Position numbers and translations under genes: made by a program
The notes under the pieces: generated by a model
Told to the model about the DNA's origin: nothing
What the model saw: the letters and a program-made list of their open reading frames with translations, nothing else
Databases searched by the model: none
DNA from: Janthinobacterium sp. 17J80-10
Lineage (GTDB): Bacteria; Pseudomonadota; Gammaproteobacteria; Burkholderiales; Burkholderiaceae_D
Direction of reading: 5' to 3'
Length of the DNA stretch: 64,000 bases
Assembly (NCBI RefSeq): GCF_004114795.1
Contig: NZ_CP035311.1
Location: 620,001 to 684,000, forward strand
In this document: positions 1 to 9,038 of the stretch, one piece after another
How the letters are laid out: each line of letters starts with the position of its first letter
How positions within the stretch are numbered: position 1 is the stretch's first letter

Positions 1-69
1 ATTTTCCAGTTCCTGCGCCAGCGTGACCAGATCCAGCTTATCGTCCAGCTTGTCGCCCTGGTTTTCCAT
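1..69 (-). CDS. N-terminal fragment of an unidentified protein, cut by window edge
   Basis: A minus-strand reading frame starts with ATG at 69 and runs off the left edge after 23 codons. The fragment is hydrophilic and rich in Asp, Glu and Leu (MENQGDKLDDKLDLVTLAQE at its start). An AAGG about 8 bases upstream could be its ribosome site. The start lies 10 bases after the stop of the acyl-CoA synthetase, so the two are probably co-transcribed. Too little is visible to name a family. Confidence 0.5.
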   Translation of the reverse strand, partial: MENQGDKLDDKLDLVTLAQELEN

Positions 70-79
70 GGCAATAACC

Positions 80-1759
80 TTATTCCGCGCTCAGATGGAG
101 GTCGGTAGTGACTTGCTGGCGCAGCAGGTATTTCTGGATCTTGCCGGTGACCGTCATCGGGAATGCATCGACAAACTGGACGTAGCGCGGGATCTTGTAG
201 TGGGCGATCTGCCCGCTGCAAAAGCTGCGGATTTCCTCGGCATCGGCATGCATGCCAGGACGCAGGATGATGCAGGCGCACAGTTCTTCGCCATACTTCT
301 TGTCGGGCACACCCACGCATTGCACATCCAGCACTTTCGGATGGCGGTAGAGGAATTCCTCGATCTCGCGCGGATAAATGTTTTCGCCGCCGCGAATGAC
401 CATGTCCTTGGAGCGGCCGACGATGCTGCAAAAACCGTTTTCATCGATGACCGCGAGATCGCCGGTATGCATCCAGCCGGCGGCATCGATGGCTTCGCGG
501 GTCTTTTCCTCGTCGCCCCAGTAGCCGAGCATGACCGAGTAGCCGCGGGTGAGCAATTCGCCCTTTTCGCCGCGTGGGACGATCTTGCCGTCGGCATCGA
601 CGATCTTGACTTCGAGGTGCGGGTGCACGCGGCCGATGGTGGACACGCGCAGGTCGATCGGGTCATCCACCGAGCTCTGGAAGCTGGCTGGCGACGTTTC
701 CGTCATGCCGTAGGTGATGGTGATCTGACTCATGTGCATGTTGTTGATCACGCGTGTCATGACTTCGATCGGGCAGGGCGAACCCGCCATGATGCCGGTG
801 CGCAAGCTCGACAGGTCGTAGTTCTTGAATTCCGGATGGTCGAGGATGGCGATGAACATGGTCGGCACGCCATGCAGGCCGGTACATTTTTCGGTCTGTA
901 CCGTTTCCAGCACACCCTTGGGATCGAAGCCTTCGCCCGGGTAGACCATCGCTGCGCCATGCGTGACGCAAGCGAGATTGCCCAGTACCATGCCGAAGCA
1001 ATGGTAGAGCGGCACTGGAATGCATAGCTTGTCTTTCTCGGTGAGCCGCATGGTTTCGCCGATGAAAAAGCCATTGTTCAAAATATTGTGATGCGTAAGC
1101 GTGGCGCCTTTGGGCGCGCCGGTCGTGCCGGAAGTGAACTGGATATTGACCGGGTCGTCGAACTGCAGCGTGGCGCTGACATCGGCCAGGTGCTTGAGGT
1201 CGTCGTCGTTGACGGACGTCAGCAGGTCGTCGAAGTTGAGCATGCCGGCGGTTTTTTCGCGGCCCATGCGAATGATGTGCTTGAGCGTCGGCAAATGCGG
1301 CGCATGCAGGGCGCCGGGCCGGGCGTGCTTAATCTCTGGCACGACATCTTCGGCGATCTGGATATAGTTACTGGTCTTGAATGCCGGCGAGAGGATCAGG
1401 GCACTGCACTCCACCTTGCCGAGCACGTATTCCAGTTCCGAGCGGCGGTAGGCTGGATTGATGTTGACCAGCACCAGGCCGGCCTTGGCGGTTGCAAACT
1501 GGGTGAGCACCCATTCGGAATTGTTTTGCGACCAGATGCCGATGCGCTCACCCGGCTTCAAGCCCAGCTTGAGCAAGCCAGCGGCAAGACGATTGGCGCG
1601 CTGCTGGAATTCCCGGTAAGTCCAGCGTACGTTCTGGTACGGCACCACGAGCGCCGGCTGGTCGGCAAAGCGGTCGGCTATCGAATCCAGAAATGAACCG
1701 ATCGTTTCGCCGATCAGCGGTACGTTATGGGCACCGTGAACATAGCTTGGCTTTTGCAT
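80..1759 (-). CDS. Fatty-acyl/AMP-binding acyl-CoA synthetase
   Basis: ANL-superfamily ligase of 559 residues that would activate a carboxylic acid to its acyl-CoA through an acyl-adenylate. The phosphate-binding loop [10 protein letters not shown] is at residues 209-218. Further on come the YGMTETSP motif, the GWMHTGDLA hinge region and the C-terminal catalytic lysine in TVTGK (about residue 540). The ATG at 1759 was chosen because AAGGAGAA sits just upstream; the frame stays open 20 codons further but adds no family sequence. Substrate is not determined by sequence. With isovaleryl-CoA dehydrogenase and a branched-chain-type binding protein next door, a short or branched acid such as isovalerate or a medium-chain fatty acid is a reasonable inference. 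It is followed at 10 bases by the truncated gene at the window edge. Confidence 0.9.
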   Translation of the reverse strand: MQKPSYVHGAHNVPLIGETIGSFLDSIADRFADQPALVVPYQNVRWTYREFQQRANRLAAGLLKLGLKPGERIGIWSQNNSEWVLTQFATAKAGLVLVNINPAYRRSELEYVLGKVECSALILSPAFKTSNYIQIAEDVVPEIKHARPGALHAPHLPTLKHIIRMGREKTAGMLNFDDLLTSVNDDDLKHLADVSATLQFDDPVNIQFTSGTTGAPKGATLTHHNILNNGFFIGETMRLTEKDKLCIPVPLYHCFGMVLGNLACVTHGAAMVYPGEGFDPKGVLETVQTEKCTGLHGVPTMFIAILDHPEFKNYDLSSLRTGIMAGSPCPIEVMTRVINNMHMSQITITYGMTETSPASFQSSVDDPIDLRVSTIGRVHPHLEVKIVDADGKIVPRGEKGELLTRGYSVMLGYWGDEEKTREAIDAAGWMHTGDLAVIDENGFCSIVGRSKDMVIRGGENIYPREIEEFLYRHPKVLDVQCVGVPDKKYGEELCACIILRPGMHADAEEIRSFCSGQIAHYKIPRYVQFVDAFPMTVTGKIQKYLLRQQVTTDLHLSAE

Positions 1760-1832
1760 GATTTCTCCTTGATATGGCCGGTCCCACGCGTCATGCGAAG
1801 CGTGGGCCGGTAATGGCAATATCGTTAAATTA

Positions 1833-3047
1833 TTATTTTTTTACAAGCGGGCAACCGGATTGCGCCAGCGGGCGGAAGGCTTCATCGCCCGGCACAGTGC
1901 TGATCACTTTGTAATAATCCCATGGCGCCTTGGATTCTGCAGGTTTTTTCACTTGCAGCAGCAGCATGTCATGGACGACGCGACCATCTTCACGCACCTT
2001 GCCCTTCGGGATCACGACGTCCGAGATGGGCAGTTCACGCATCTTTTTGTTGACAGCGGCGGTCTCGTCAGTGCCAGCGGCCTTGACGGACTTCAGGTAA
2101 TGCATGACGGCAGAATACATGCCTGCCTGCGCCATGGTTGGCATGCGCTTGTGCTGCGAGAAAAAGCGCTTCGACCAGGTCCGGGTGGCGTCATTCAGGT
2201 CCCAGTAAAAACCTTCGGTCAGATACATGCCCTGCGCGTAATTGAGGCCGATGGAATGGACATCGCTGATAAACATCAGCAAGGGCGCAACCATCTGGCC
2301 GCGCGAGGCGATGCCGAATTCAGCAGCTTGCTTGACGGCGTTGACAGTGTCGCCGCCGGCATTGGCCAGGCCAATGACCTTGGACTTGGAGTTTTGCGCC
2401 TGCAGCAGGAAGGAGGAAAAATCGCTGGCATTCAAGGGGTGCTTGACAGAGCCGAGCACCTTGCCGCCGGCGCCGGTGACGATGTCGGAAACGTCTTTTT
2501 CCAGCGATTTGCCGAAGGCGTAATCGGCGGTCAGGAAGAACCAGCTGTCTGCGCCGCGCTTGACCAGCGCCTTGCCGGTGCCGACGGAACTGGAGTAGGT
2601 GTCATACATCCAGTGCATGCTGTTGGCGTTGCATTTGTCATTCGTGATGGTGCTCGACGCAGAGCCGACGACGATCGCCAGCTTGTTCTTTTGCTGCGCC
2701 ACTTCCATCACCGCCAGGGCAACGTTGGTCGGGACCAGGTCCATCAGCACGTCGACATTCTGCTGGTCGATCCATTCGCGCGCCTTGGAGGCGGCGACAT
2801 CGGCCTTGTTCAGGCTGTCCGCGGTGACGATTTCGATGGGTTTGCCCAGCACGGTCTTGCCGAAGTCTTCAATCGCCATTTTCGCGGCAATGATGGAACC
2901 CTGGCCAGACAGGTCCGAGTACAACCCGGACAAATCCGTCAGCACGCCGATCTTGACGACATCATTGCTGACCTGTGCCGACGCGGATGCCATGCCGGCG
3001 ACGACCAGTGATACGGCGAGCGAAATCTTCCTGAGTTTGGGGTGCAT
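1833..3047 (-). CDS. ABC transporter periplasmic substrate-binding protein (branched-chain amino acid type)
   Basis: A 404-residue periplasmic binding protein of the Leu/Ile/Val (Peripla_BP_6) type. It starts with a Sec signal peptide ([20 protein letters not shown], cleavage near ASA-Q at residue 24-25). The mature N-terminus [20 protein letters not shown] is the usual first strand of this family. No permease or ATPase gene is visible near it, so its membrane partner must be encoded elsewhere. It is a clear paralogue of the protein at 57348-58562: same length and the shared block [12 protein letters not shown]. It lies 73 bases upstream of the acyl-CoA synthetase on the same strand and may be co-transcribed. 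The ligand may be an amide, amino acid or aromatic/aliphatic acid; sequence alone does not decide. Confidence 0.9.
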   Translation of the reverse strand: MHPKLRKISLAVSLVVAGMASASAQVSNDVVKIGVLTDLSGLYSDLSGQGSIIAAKMAIEDFGKTVLGKPIEIVTADSLNKADVAASKAREWIDQQNVDVLMDLVPTNVALAVMEVAQQKNKLAIVVGSASSTITNDKCNANSMHWMYDTYSSSVGTGKALVKRGADSWFFLTADYAFGKSLEKDVSDIVTGAGGKVLGSVKHPLNASDFSSFLLQAQNSKSKVIGLANAGGDTVNAVKQAAEFGIASRGQMVAPLLMFISDVHSIGLNYAQGMYLTEGFYWDLNDATRTWSKRFFSQHKRMPTMAQAGMYSAVMHYLKSVKAAGTDETAAVNKKMRELPISDVVIPKGKVREDGRVVHDMLLLQVKKPAESKAPWDYYKVISTVPGDEAFRPLAQSGCPLVKK

Positions 3048-3414
3048 TATCTATCTCCATTGATGTAATTCTTGTGTTGCGATCGGGCGACTCTCAGTGT
3101 GGATCAACCAGGGAATCCAACCATCATTTGTGCTGATTGTTGTTAATGCGCAGCAAAAATATTTCTAAATATGAGTGCAACTAACAAACGAGCACGATTT
3201 TAGGATGAATATTCAGGGGTATCAAGAAGAATTTGCGCGATATAGTATTTCAAACTTGATTTGTAGTGAGTTATACTCACAAACGGTTGTCGGGAATGCT
3301 GGAGATAATTTCCTTGCGACATGGAAACGTAAGCAGCGGTAGAAACTGGCAGCAAGCTATATGACAATGAAAAGCGAGGCATCTCGTTTTTCCCTACTGA
3401 TAGGACAAGAAAAC
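3048..3414. other. Divergent intergenic region (367 bases)
   Basis: AT-rich spacer between the minus-strand binding protein and plus-strand ivd. It holds the promoter/operator candidate at 3249-3280. Short open frames here lack ribosome sites and recognisable sequence, and I do not call them genes. Confidence 0.6.
3249..3280 (+). promoter_or_regulatory. Candidate sigma-70 promoter with overlapping palindromic operator for ivd
   Basis: TTCAAA at 3249-3254 and TATACT at 3272-3277 are spaced 17 bases apart, as in a sigma-70 promoter. The -10 box lies inside the palindrome GTGAGT-TAT-ACTCAC (3266-3280), a perfect 6-base inverted repeat. A repressor bound there would block the promoter. The TetR protein encoded at 4863 is a candidate ligand, by inference only. 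Confidence 0.45.
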
Positions 3415-4611
3415 ATGACGACTCAATTCCTCGATTTCCCTAGCCTGAGCTTTGACCATGGCGAAGATATTGCTGCGTTGCGTGAGGCGGTGCAACAATT
3501 TGCGCAGGCGGAAATCGCCCCGCGCGCTGCTGAAATTGATCACAGTGACCAGTTCCCGATGGATCTCTGGAAAAAGTTTGGCGACCTGGGCTTGTTGGGC
3601 GTCACCGTAGAGGAAGAATACGGCGGCAGCGCCATGGGTTATCTGGCGCATATCATCGCCCTCGAAGAAATTTCCCGCGCGTCGGCATCGGTTGGCCTGT
3701 CGTATGGTGCGCATTCCAACCTGTGCGTCAACCAGATCCGCCGCAACGGCAGCCACGAGCAAAAACTGAAGTACTTGCCGAAGCTGGTTTCGGGCGAGCA
3801 TATCGGCGCCCTGGCAATGTCAGAGCCGAATGCCGGCTCCGACGTGGTCAGCATGAAGCTGCGCGCCGACAAGAAGGGTGACCGCTATGTCTTGAATGGC
3901 AATAAGATGTGGATCACCAACGGACCGGATGCCGATGTCCTGGTGGTCTATGCCAAGACCGACCCGGCGGCAGGTCCGCGCGGTATCACGGCCTTCCTGA
4001 TCGAAAAAGGTTTCAAGGGATTCTCGATTGCGCAAAAGCTCGACAAGCTGGGCATGCGCGGTTCGCACACGGGCGAACTGGTCTTCCAGGATTGCGAAGT
4101 TCCGGAAGAAAACATCATCGGCGGCTTGGGCAAGGGCGTCAACGTGCTGATGTCGGGTCTGGATTCCGAGCGTGCAGTGCTGTCGGGCGGGCCGCTGGGC
4201 ATCATGCAGGCATGTATGGATGTGGCAATTCCATATATGCATGACCGCAAGCAGTTTGGCCAGGCCATTGGCGAATTCCAGCTCATGCAGGGCAAGATGG
4301 CCGACATGTATTCGACCATGATGGCGTGCAAGTCGTATGTGTATGCCGTGGGCCAGGCATGCGACCGCGCGACAACCCCGGAAGCCGTTCGCGCCCTGCG
4401 CAAGGATGCTGCCGGCGCGATCCTGTATAGTGCCGAAAAGGCGACGTGGATGGCCGGCGAGACGATTCAGACGCTGGGCGGCAATGGTTACATCAACGAG
4501 TATCCTGCCGGCCGCCTGTGGCGCGATGCTAAGTTGTATGAAATTGGCGCAGGCACGTCGGAAATCCGCCGCATGCTGATCGGCCGCGAGCTGTTTGGCG
4601 AAACCCGGTAA
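3415..4611 (+). CDS. ivd: Isovaleryl-CoA dehydrogenase
   Basis: FAD-dependent acyl-CoA dehydrogenase of 398 residues. It oxidises isovaleryl-CoA to 3-methylcrotonyl-CoA in leucine degradation and passes electrons to ETF. Family landmarks are MSEPNAGSD (135-143), [11 protein letters not shown] (164-174) and the C-terminal [13 protein letters not shown] block. The catalytic base in the isovaleryl type lies in the mid-protein helix rather than near the C-terminus, and here E252 occurs in the matching [15 protein letters not shown] context, supporting this substrate over straight-chain acyl-CoAs. ATG 3415 is preceded by AGGACAAGAA; the in-frame ATG at 3361 adds 18 unrelated residues. The next leucine-pathway enzymes (methylcrotonyl-CoA carboxylase, methylglutaconyl hydratase) are not in this window. 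Confidence 0.92.
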   Translation: MTTQFLDFPSLSFDHGEDIAALREAVQQFAQAEIAPRAAEIDHSDQFPMDLWKKFGDLGLLGVTVEEEYGGSAMGYLAHIIALEEISRASASVGLSYGAHSNLCVNQIRRNGSHEQKLKYLPKLVSGEHIGALAMSEPNAGSDVVSMKLRADKKGDRYVLNGNKMWITNGPDADVLVVYAKTDPAAGPRGITAFLIEKGFKGFSIAQKLDKLGMRGSHTGELVFQDCEVPEENIIGGLGKGVNVLMSGLDSERAVLSGGPLGIMQACMDVAIPYMHDRKQFGQAIGEFQLMQGKMADMYSTMMACKSYVYAVGQACDRATTPEAVRALRKDAAGAILYSAEKATWMAGETIQTLGGNGYINEYPAGRLWRDAKLYEIGAGTSEIRRMLIGRELFGETR

Positions 4612-4663
4612 GCCATCCGCAATGAGCGAATCGGGGCTTGCGGAATTTCTGCAATAGCCCGCG

Positions 4664-4700
4664 AAGTGAATCGGGCCGCCCTTGGCGGCCTGTTTCACTT
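4664..4700 (+). terminator. Long hairpin after ivd, possible terminator
   Basis: AAGTGAA (4664-4670) pairs with TTCACTT (4694-4700), and inside it GGCCGCC (4674-4680) pairs with GGCGGCC (4684-4690) around a CTT loop. There is no T-run after it, so it is a weak or Rho-assisted terminator or an mRNA-stabilising 3' structure rather than a textbook intrinsic terminator. Confidence 0.4.
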
Positions 4701-4862
4701 GAGATGACGGTTTGCGCAAGGCAGAGACGGCGTGGCGAGCGCTTGCAGATAATGCCGGATTGAATTTTTTTGAACTGGATGCCGGCTTAGGTTGTATAGT
4801 TGTTTTTCTGCCGGACGGGCACTGTACGGTTTTGCAATTTCGCCTCCCTTTTCACTGCCATT

Positions 4863-5603
4863 ATGATGCTTTCACCAATTAAATCTCCCCGCAAACGCGA
4901 GGCTCTGGGCACGCGGTCGGAACGTCGTGTCAAGGAAATCCTGATGGTGGCGCGCCAGGTGTTTTCCGAACTGGGCTATGAAAAAACCACCGTGCTGGAA
5001 ATTGCCCGGCGCATGGAAATTTCGGAAGCCACGGTTTTTTCCTATTTCAGCAGCAAGCGCGACCTTTGCATGCATGTCATCAAGGTCTGGTACGACGAAA
5101 TTTCCGGGGCGCTGGAGCGCGAAGTTCCGCTGATCATCGGCACGCGTGCGCAATTGCATTTCATCGTCCGAAAACATCTGGCCACCCTGATGCATGAAGG
5201 TACCGGCATGTGCAAGCTGGTGCTCAGTGAAGGCCGTACCGTCGATGAAGAATTTGCCGAGATGCAAGCCGACTTGCGGCGCCGCTATACGGCACCACTC
5301 AAAAAAGTGTTGTCGACCGCACAGCGCTCCGGTGAAATTCGCCAGGACATGCCGCTGCCGCTATTGCGCGACCTTGTCTATGGCGCCACGGAGCATGTAC
5401 TGTGGGATTATGTCGTGACAAACAATAAGCCTGACATCGACACGACGGCGGCACACTTGACCGACATGTTCTGGTGTGCAGTTGCGCCAGTTCCTCCCGA
5501 CGTGAAAAAACTGGCGCAGTTCCATGCCGAGGTGGCCGATGCCATGCGACGGATCGACGCCCCTGCCGATGGTGCCGTCCGTATTGCCGCCAACGGGCGC
5601 TAG
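4863..5603 (+). CDS. TetR/AcrR family transcriptional regulator
   Basis: A 246-residue regulator. Residues about 14-62 form the TetR helix-turn-helix: RRVKEILMVARQVFSELGYE, then TTVLEIARRMEISEATVFSYFSSK, with the typical recognition-helix ending YFSSKRDL. The C-terminal ligand-binding half is variable and gives no clue to the inducer. The start at 4863 begins at a tandem ATGATG; an upstream open frame exists but carries no family sequence. It is co-oriented with ivd, 251 bases downstream of it, and separated by a hairpin, so it probably has its own promoter. Control of the ivd / acyl-CoA synthetase region through the palindrome at 3266-3280 is a plausible inference. Confidence 0.88.
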   Translation: MMLSPIKSPRKREALGTRSERRVKEILMVARQVFSELGYEKTTVLEIARRMEISEATVFSYFSSKRDLCMHVIKVWYDEISGALEREVPLIIGTRAQLHFIVRKHLATLMHEGTGMCKLVLSEGRTVDEEFAEMQADLRRRYTAPLKKVLSTAQRSGEIRQDMPLPLLRDLVYGATEHVLWDYVVTNNKPDIDTTAAHLTDMFWCAVAPVPPDVKKLAQFHAEVADAMRRIDAPADGAVRIAANGR

Positions 5604-5627
5604 CACTACGCCCGGTAGCACCGCCGC

Positions 5628-5870
5628 TTAGCGGTTCTTGAGCTGCGCTTCCAGTTCGGCGACCCGGGCTTCCAACTCTTCCAGCTTGCTCCGGGTCTTT
5701 GCCAGGACCTGGACATGAATATCGAATTCCTCGCGAGTCACCAGGTCCAGGCGTGAAAACCCCTGGCTGAGCATGGCTTTGACATTCTTTTCTACATCCT
5801 TGACGGGCGAATTGTCGATGGCATGCTGGATCTTGGCTTGCAAATCGTCAAGAAAATTGGGCTTGTTCAT
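5628..5870 (-). CDS. ubiK: Ubiquinone biosynthesis accessory factor UbiK (BMFP family)
   Basis: An 80-residue protein of the UbiK/YqiC (BMFP) family, a trimeric coiled-coil factor that associates with UbiJ and membranes and is needed for efficient aerobic ubiquinone synthesis. The N-terminal half carries the amphipathic helix DDLQAKIQHAIDNSPVKDVE. The central LVTREEFDIHVQVLAKTRSK is the conserved family block. The C-terminus is a short coiled coil (LEELEARVAELEAQLK). Start ATG 5870 follows AAGGAGT. It is divergent from the porin-glnK-amtB operon, and the NtrC-like sites lie 26-71 bases upstream of its start, so its promoter may overlap them. Confidence 0.9.
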   Translation of the reverse strand: MNKPNFLDDLQAKIQHAIDNSPVKDVEKNVKAMLSQGFSRLDLVTREEFDIHVQVLAKTRSKLEELEARVAELEAQLKNR

Positions 5871-5895
5871 GGTTACTCCTTGTTTTAGCTAAAAA

Positions 5896-5912
5896 AGCAC
5901 TGTTTTGATGCA
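5896..5912 (+). promoter_or_regulatory. NtrC-like binding site 1 (distal)
   Basis: The 17-mer AGCACTGTTTTGATGCA closely resembles the NtrC dyad consensus TGCACYAWWWTGGTGCA. Its centre lies about 148 bases upstream of the start site expected from the sigma-54 promoter at 6024-6040, similar to the enhancer sites of E. coli glnAp2. Confidence 0.6.
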
Positions 5913-5924
5913 AGTCTGTCCAGA

Positions 5925-5941
5925 TGCCCGTAAATGGTGCA
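5925..5941 (-). promoter_or_regulatory. NtrC-like binding site 2 (proximal)
   Basis: On the minus strand this reads TGCACCATTTACGGGCA, 14 of 17 positions matching the NtrC dyad, with one half-site (TGCACCA) perfect. Its centre is 29 bases from site 1, about three helical turns, so two activator dimers could bind on the same face. Confidence 0.5.
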
Positions 5942-6023
5942 ATTCTGGTCCGGCGAACGCGATATTTTTGCCGTTTTGCAATAGTAATTTGCAAAAATGG
6001 CAATACATCTGCGCAGTAATGGG

Positions 6024-6040
6024 TTGGCACGGCTCCTGCT
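6024..6040 (+). promoter_or_regulatory. Sigma-54 (RpoN) promoter for porin-glnK-amtB
   Basis: TTGGCACGGCTCCTGCT matches the -24/-12 consensus TGGCACG-N4-TTGCW with the required 12-base offset between GG (6026-6027) and GC (6038-6039). Transcription should start near 6051. With the two upstream NtrC-like sites it forms a standard nitrogen-limitation promoter. Confidence 0.75.
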
Positions 6041-6099
6041 AACCAAGGTAAAGCTTACATCATCAAGCGCTTTTTACTTCACACTCACAGGGAATGACC

Positions 6100-6867
6100 A
6101 TGAAAAAATTAATGCTCACCGCCGCCGTTCTTGCAACCTTCGCTGCGCCTGTATTTGCGGCAGAGCCAGCTTCGGACCACACTTTCACCGCCAACGTGAC
6201 AGTTGCTTCGGATTATCGCTTCCGTGGCATTTCCCAGACTTTCAAGCAACCGACCGTCCAAGGCGGTTTTGACTATGCGCATTCCAGCGGCTTCTACCTC
6301 GGCAACTGGAACTCGACCATCAGCGGCTTGCAGTACAACGATACCGCCGGCATCGAAATGGACTTTTACGGCGGCTACAAGTTCGAACCGATCAAGGATG
6401 TCACTGCCGATGTCGGCGTGCTGTACTACTTCTACCCGAGCGCAAGGATTCTTGGCACCAACGAGAAGTATAACAACGCCGAAATTTATTTTGGCGGCGC
6501 GTACAAATGGTTCTCGGCCAAATACAGCTACAACATCACCGACTTCTTTGGTCTGAGCAATGCCGTCGGCGGCAATGGCGATTCCAAGGGTTCCGGTTAC
6601 CTCGACCTGAACGCCAATTTCGAAATCGCTGAAAAGACCACACTGGGCTTCCACGTCGGCAAACAATGGGTCAGCAACTACGGCAACCTGAACTACGCTG
6701 ACTACAAGGTCAGCCTGAGCCGTGCATTCGATTTTGGTACCCTCAGCGCCGCAATCGTCGGCACCGACACCAAGAATGGCGCCTATGCCAATGTTGTGAG
6801 CAGCTCGGGCAAGTCCAAGGATGTTACCGATACCACTTTGGTTTTGTCTATCAGCAAATCCTTCTAA
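6100..6867 (+). CDS. TorF family outer-membrane porin
   Basis: A 255-residue protein with a signal peptide (cleavage after VFA near residue 21) followed by alternating strands typical of an outer-membrane barrel, ending in a terminal Phe (LVLSISKSF), the usual barrel-assembly signal. The opening TANVTVASDYRFRGISQTF is characteristic of the TorF/TIGR02001 putative porin family. ATG 6100 was chosen over ATG 6094 because AGGGAA (6089-6094) is then correctly spaced. It is the first gene of an operon with glnK and amtB behind a sigma-54 promoter, so it probably assists uptake of small nitrogenous solutes during nitrogen limitation. That role is inferred from context. Confidence 0.85.
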   Translation: MKKLMLTAAVLATFAAPVFAAEPASDHTFTANVTVASDYRFRGISQTFKQPTVQGGFDYAHSSGFYLGNWNSTISGLQYNDTAGIEMDFYGGYKFEPIKDVTADVGVLYYFYPSARILGTNEKYNNAEIYFGGAYKWFSAKYSYNITDFFGLSNAVGGNGDSKGSGYLDLNANFEIAEKTTLGFHVGKQWVSNYGNLNYADYKVSLSRAFDFGTLSAAIVGTDTKNGAYANVVSSSGKSKDVTDTTLVLSISKSF

Positions 6868-7227
<360 letters not shown>

Positions 7228-7237
7228 GGAGAATGTA

Positions 7238-8794
7238 ATGAAACATTACTTTGTACGCTTCCTGGCGGCGGCCACCTTGCTGACAGCAGTCGGCCTGGCG
7301 CCTTCAGCCATGGCAGCGGAAGAAGCGGCGGCTTCGGCTGCCGCGGCAACGCCTGCTGTTACTGCGGCCGCTCCGGCTACCGCTGCCCCGGCAGCAGTGG
7401 CTCCCGCCGCTGCACCTGCCGCTGCCGCGGCAGCCCCTGCTGCTGCGGCTCCTGCCGAGCCAGCCGCGGCACCTGCAGCACCGACCGCCAACAAGGGCGA
7501 TGTTGCCTGGATGTCGACGGCGACCATCCTGGTGATCATGATGTCGATCCCTGGCTTGGCATTGTTCTACGGCGGCCTGGTCCGCACCAAGAACATGCTG
7601 TCGGTGCTGATGCAAGTCTTCATGGTGTTTTCGCTGGTTGTCGTGTTGTGGTGCATTTACGGCTACTCGCTGGCATTCACCACGGGCGGCAGCTTTATCG
7701 GCTCCTTTGATCGCCTGTTCCTGAGCGGGATTACCGTGGATACCATGGCGGCGACCTTCAGCAAGGGTGTGGTGATTCCGGAATTTAGCTTCGTCGTCTT
7801 CCAGGCAACGTTTGCTGCGATCACCTGCGGCCTGATCATCGGCGCTTTTGCCGAGCGCATCAAGTTCTCCGCGCTGCTGGCATTTATCGTCCTGTGGTTC
7901 ACCTTCGCCTATCTGCCGATGGCCCACATGGTCTGGTTCTGGGCGGGCCCGGATGCCTACACCGATGCTGCGGCTGCGGAAGTTGCCGGTAAGACGGCAG
8001 GCTGGCTGTTCCAGCAAGGTGCGCTCGACTTTGCCGGCGGCACCGTGGTGCACATCAATGCCGCCGTTGCCGGCCTGGTGGGTGCCTACGTGATCGGCAA
8101 GCGCATCGGCTATGGCAAGGAATCGATGGCGCCGCACTCGCTGACGATGACCATGATCGGCGCATCGCTGCTGTGGGTAGGCTGGTTCGGCTTCAACGCC
8201 GGCTCCGGTCTGGAAGCCAACGGTCTGACCGCCCTGGTGATGGTCAACACCCTGCTGGCAACCGCTGCAGCCGTGGTCACCTGGACCTTCGGCGAATGGA
8301 TGGCCAAGGGCAAGCCTTCGATGCTGGGCGCCGCTTCCGGTGCTGTTGCCGGCCTGGTGGGCATTACCCCGGCAGCAGGTTTCGTCGGTGTGATGGGCGC
8401 ACTGGTGATCGGCCTGCTGGCAGGCATCGTCTGCCTGTGGGGCGTGAACGGTCTGAAGCGCCTCCTCGGCGCCGATGATTCGCTCGACGTGTTCGGCGTG
8501 CATGGCGTTGGCGGCATCCTTGGCGCCATCCTGACCGGCGTGTTTGCTTCGCCCTCCCTGGGCGGAACGGGCATCTATGACTATGTCGCCAACAAGGTTG
8601 CTCCGGACTACTCGATCGCCAGCCAGGTCTGGATCCAGACCGAAGGCGTGCTGGTCACGATCGTCCTGTCCGGCGTGGTTTCCTTCATCGCCTACAAGCT
8701 GGTCGACCTCGTCATCGGCCTGCGCGTGACGGAAGAACAGGAACGCGAAGGCCTGGATATTTCCAGCCACGGCGAGCGGGCTTATCACCCCTGA
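7238..8794 (+). CDS. amtB: Ammonium transporter AmtB
   Basis: A 518-residue member of the Amt/MEP/Rh family that conducts ammonium across the inner membrane. It has a signal sequence (MKHYFVRFLAAATLLTAVGL, cleavage after AMA), then an unusual Ala/Pro-rich tract of about 60 residues, and then the channel domain with eleven predicted membrane helices. The first helix is WMSTATILVIMMSIPGLALF. The two pore histidines appear in the contexts VVHINAAVAG and GVHGVGGILG. The start follows AAGGAGAATGTA. The low-complexity tract makes the N-terminus longer than in E. coli AmtB. It closes the porin-glnK-amtB operon and is followed by a strong terminator. Confidence 0.95.
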   Translation: MKHYFVRFLAAATLLTAVGLAPSAMAAEEAAASAAAATPAVTAAAPATAAPAAVAPAAAPAAAAAAPAAAAPAEPAAAPAAPTANKGDVAWMSTATILVIMMSIPGLALFYGGLVRTKNMLSVLMQVFMVFSLVVVLWCIYGYSLAFTTGGSFIGSFDRLFLSGITVDTMAATFSKGVVIPEFSFVVFQATFAAITCGLIIGAFAERIKFSALLAFIVLWFTFAYLPMAHMVWFWAGPDAYTDAAAAEVAGKTAGWLFQQGALDFAGGTVVHINAAVAGLVGAYVIGKRIGYGKESMAPHSLTMTMIGASLLWVGWFGFNAGSGLEANGLTALVMVNTLLATAAAVVTWTFGEWMAKGKPSMLGAASGAVAGLVGITPAAGFVGVMGALVIGLLAGIVCLWGVNGLKRLLGADDSLDVFGVHGVGGILGAILTGVFASPSLGGTGIYDYVANKVAPDYSIASQVWIQTEGVLVTIVLSGVVSFIAYKLVDLVIGLRVTEEQEREGLDISSHGERAYHP

Positions 8795-8844
8795 TGGGCA
8801 TGCCAGGATTAAAGTTCCTCCGACCCAGCTGTTAGGGTTTTGCA

Positions 8845-8872
8845 AAGCGCCTCGTTACGAGGCGCTTTTTTT
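8845..8872 (+). terminator. Intrinsic terminator after amtB
   Basis: Perfect 10-base stem AAGCGCCTCG (8845-8854) / CGAGGCGCTT (8858-8867) with a TTA loop, followed by an uninterrupted T-run to 8872. Confidence 0.9.
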
Positions 8873-9038
8873 ATGGCCGCTTTCTTTAAATTCCGCAATC
8901 CGGCCTCAACTACAGAGACTGCCAAAGCGACGTGGCCAGAGCAGGTGCCAATGTTGCCTCGATTACATCTTGTCGGCGCAATGTCATGAATCCCGCTAAA
9001 ATCTGCATCAAGACTCAACCGTTTCTCAAAGGGTGTAT

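Noticed and set aside
3200-3382. A 60-codon minus-strand frame in the ivd promoter region
   Set aside because: No ribosome site or conserved residues, and it would overlap the promoter/operator of ivd.
7246-7539. Ala/Gly-rich 97-codon minus-strand frame
   Set aside because: It is the reverse reading of the Ala/Pro-coding tract of amtB.
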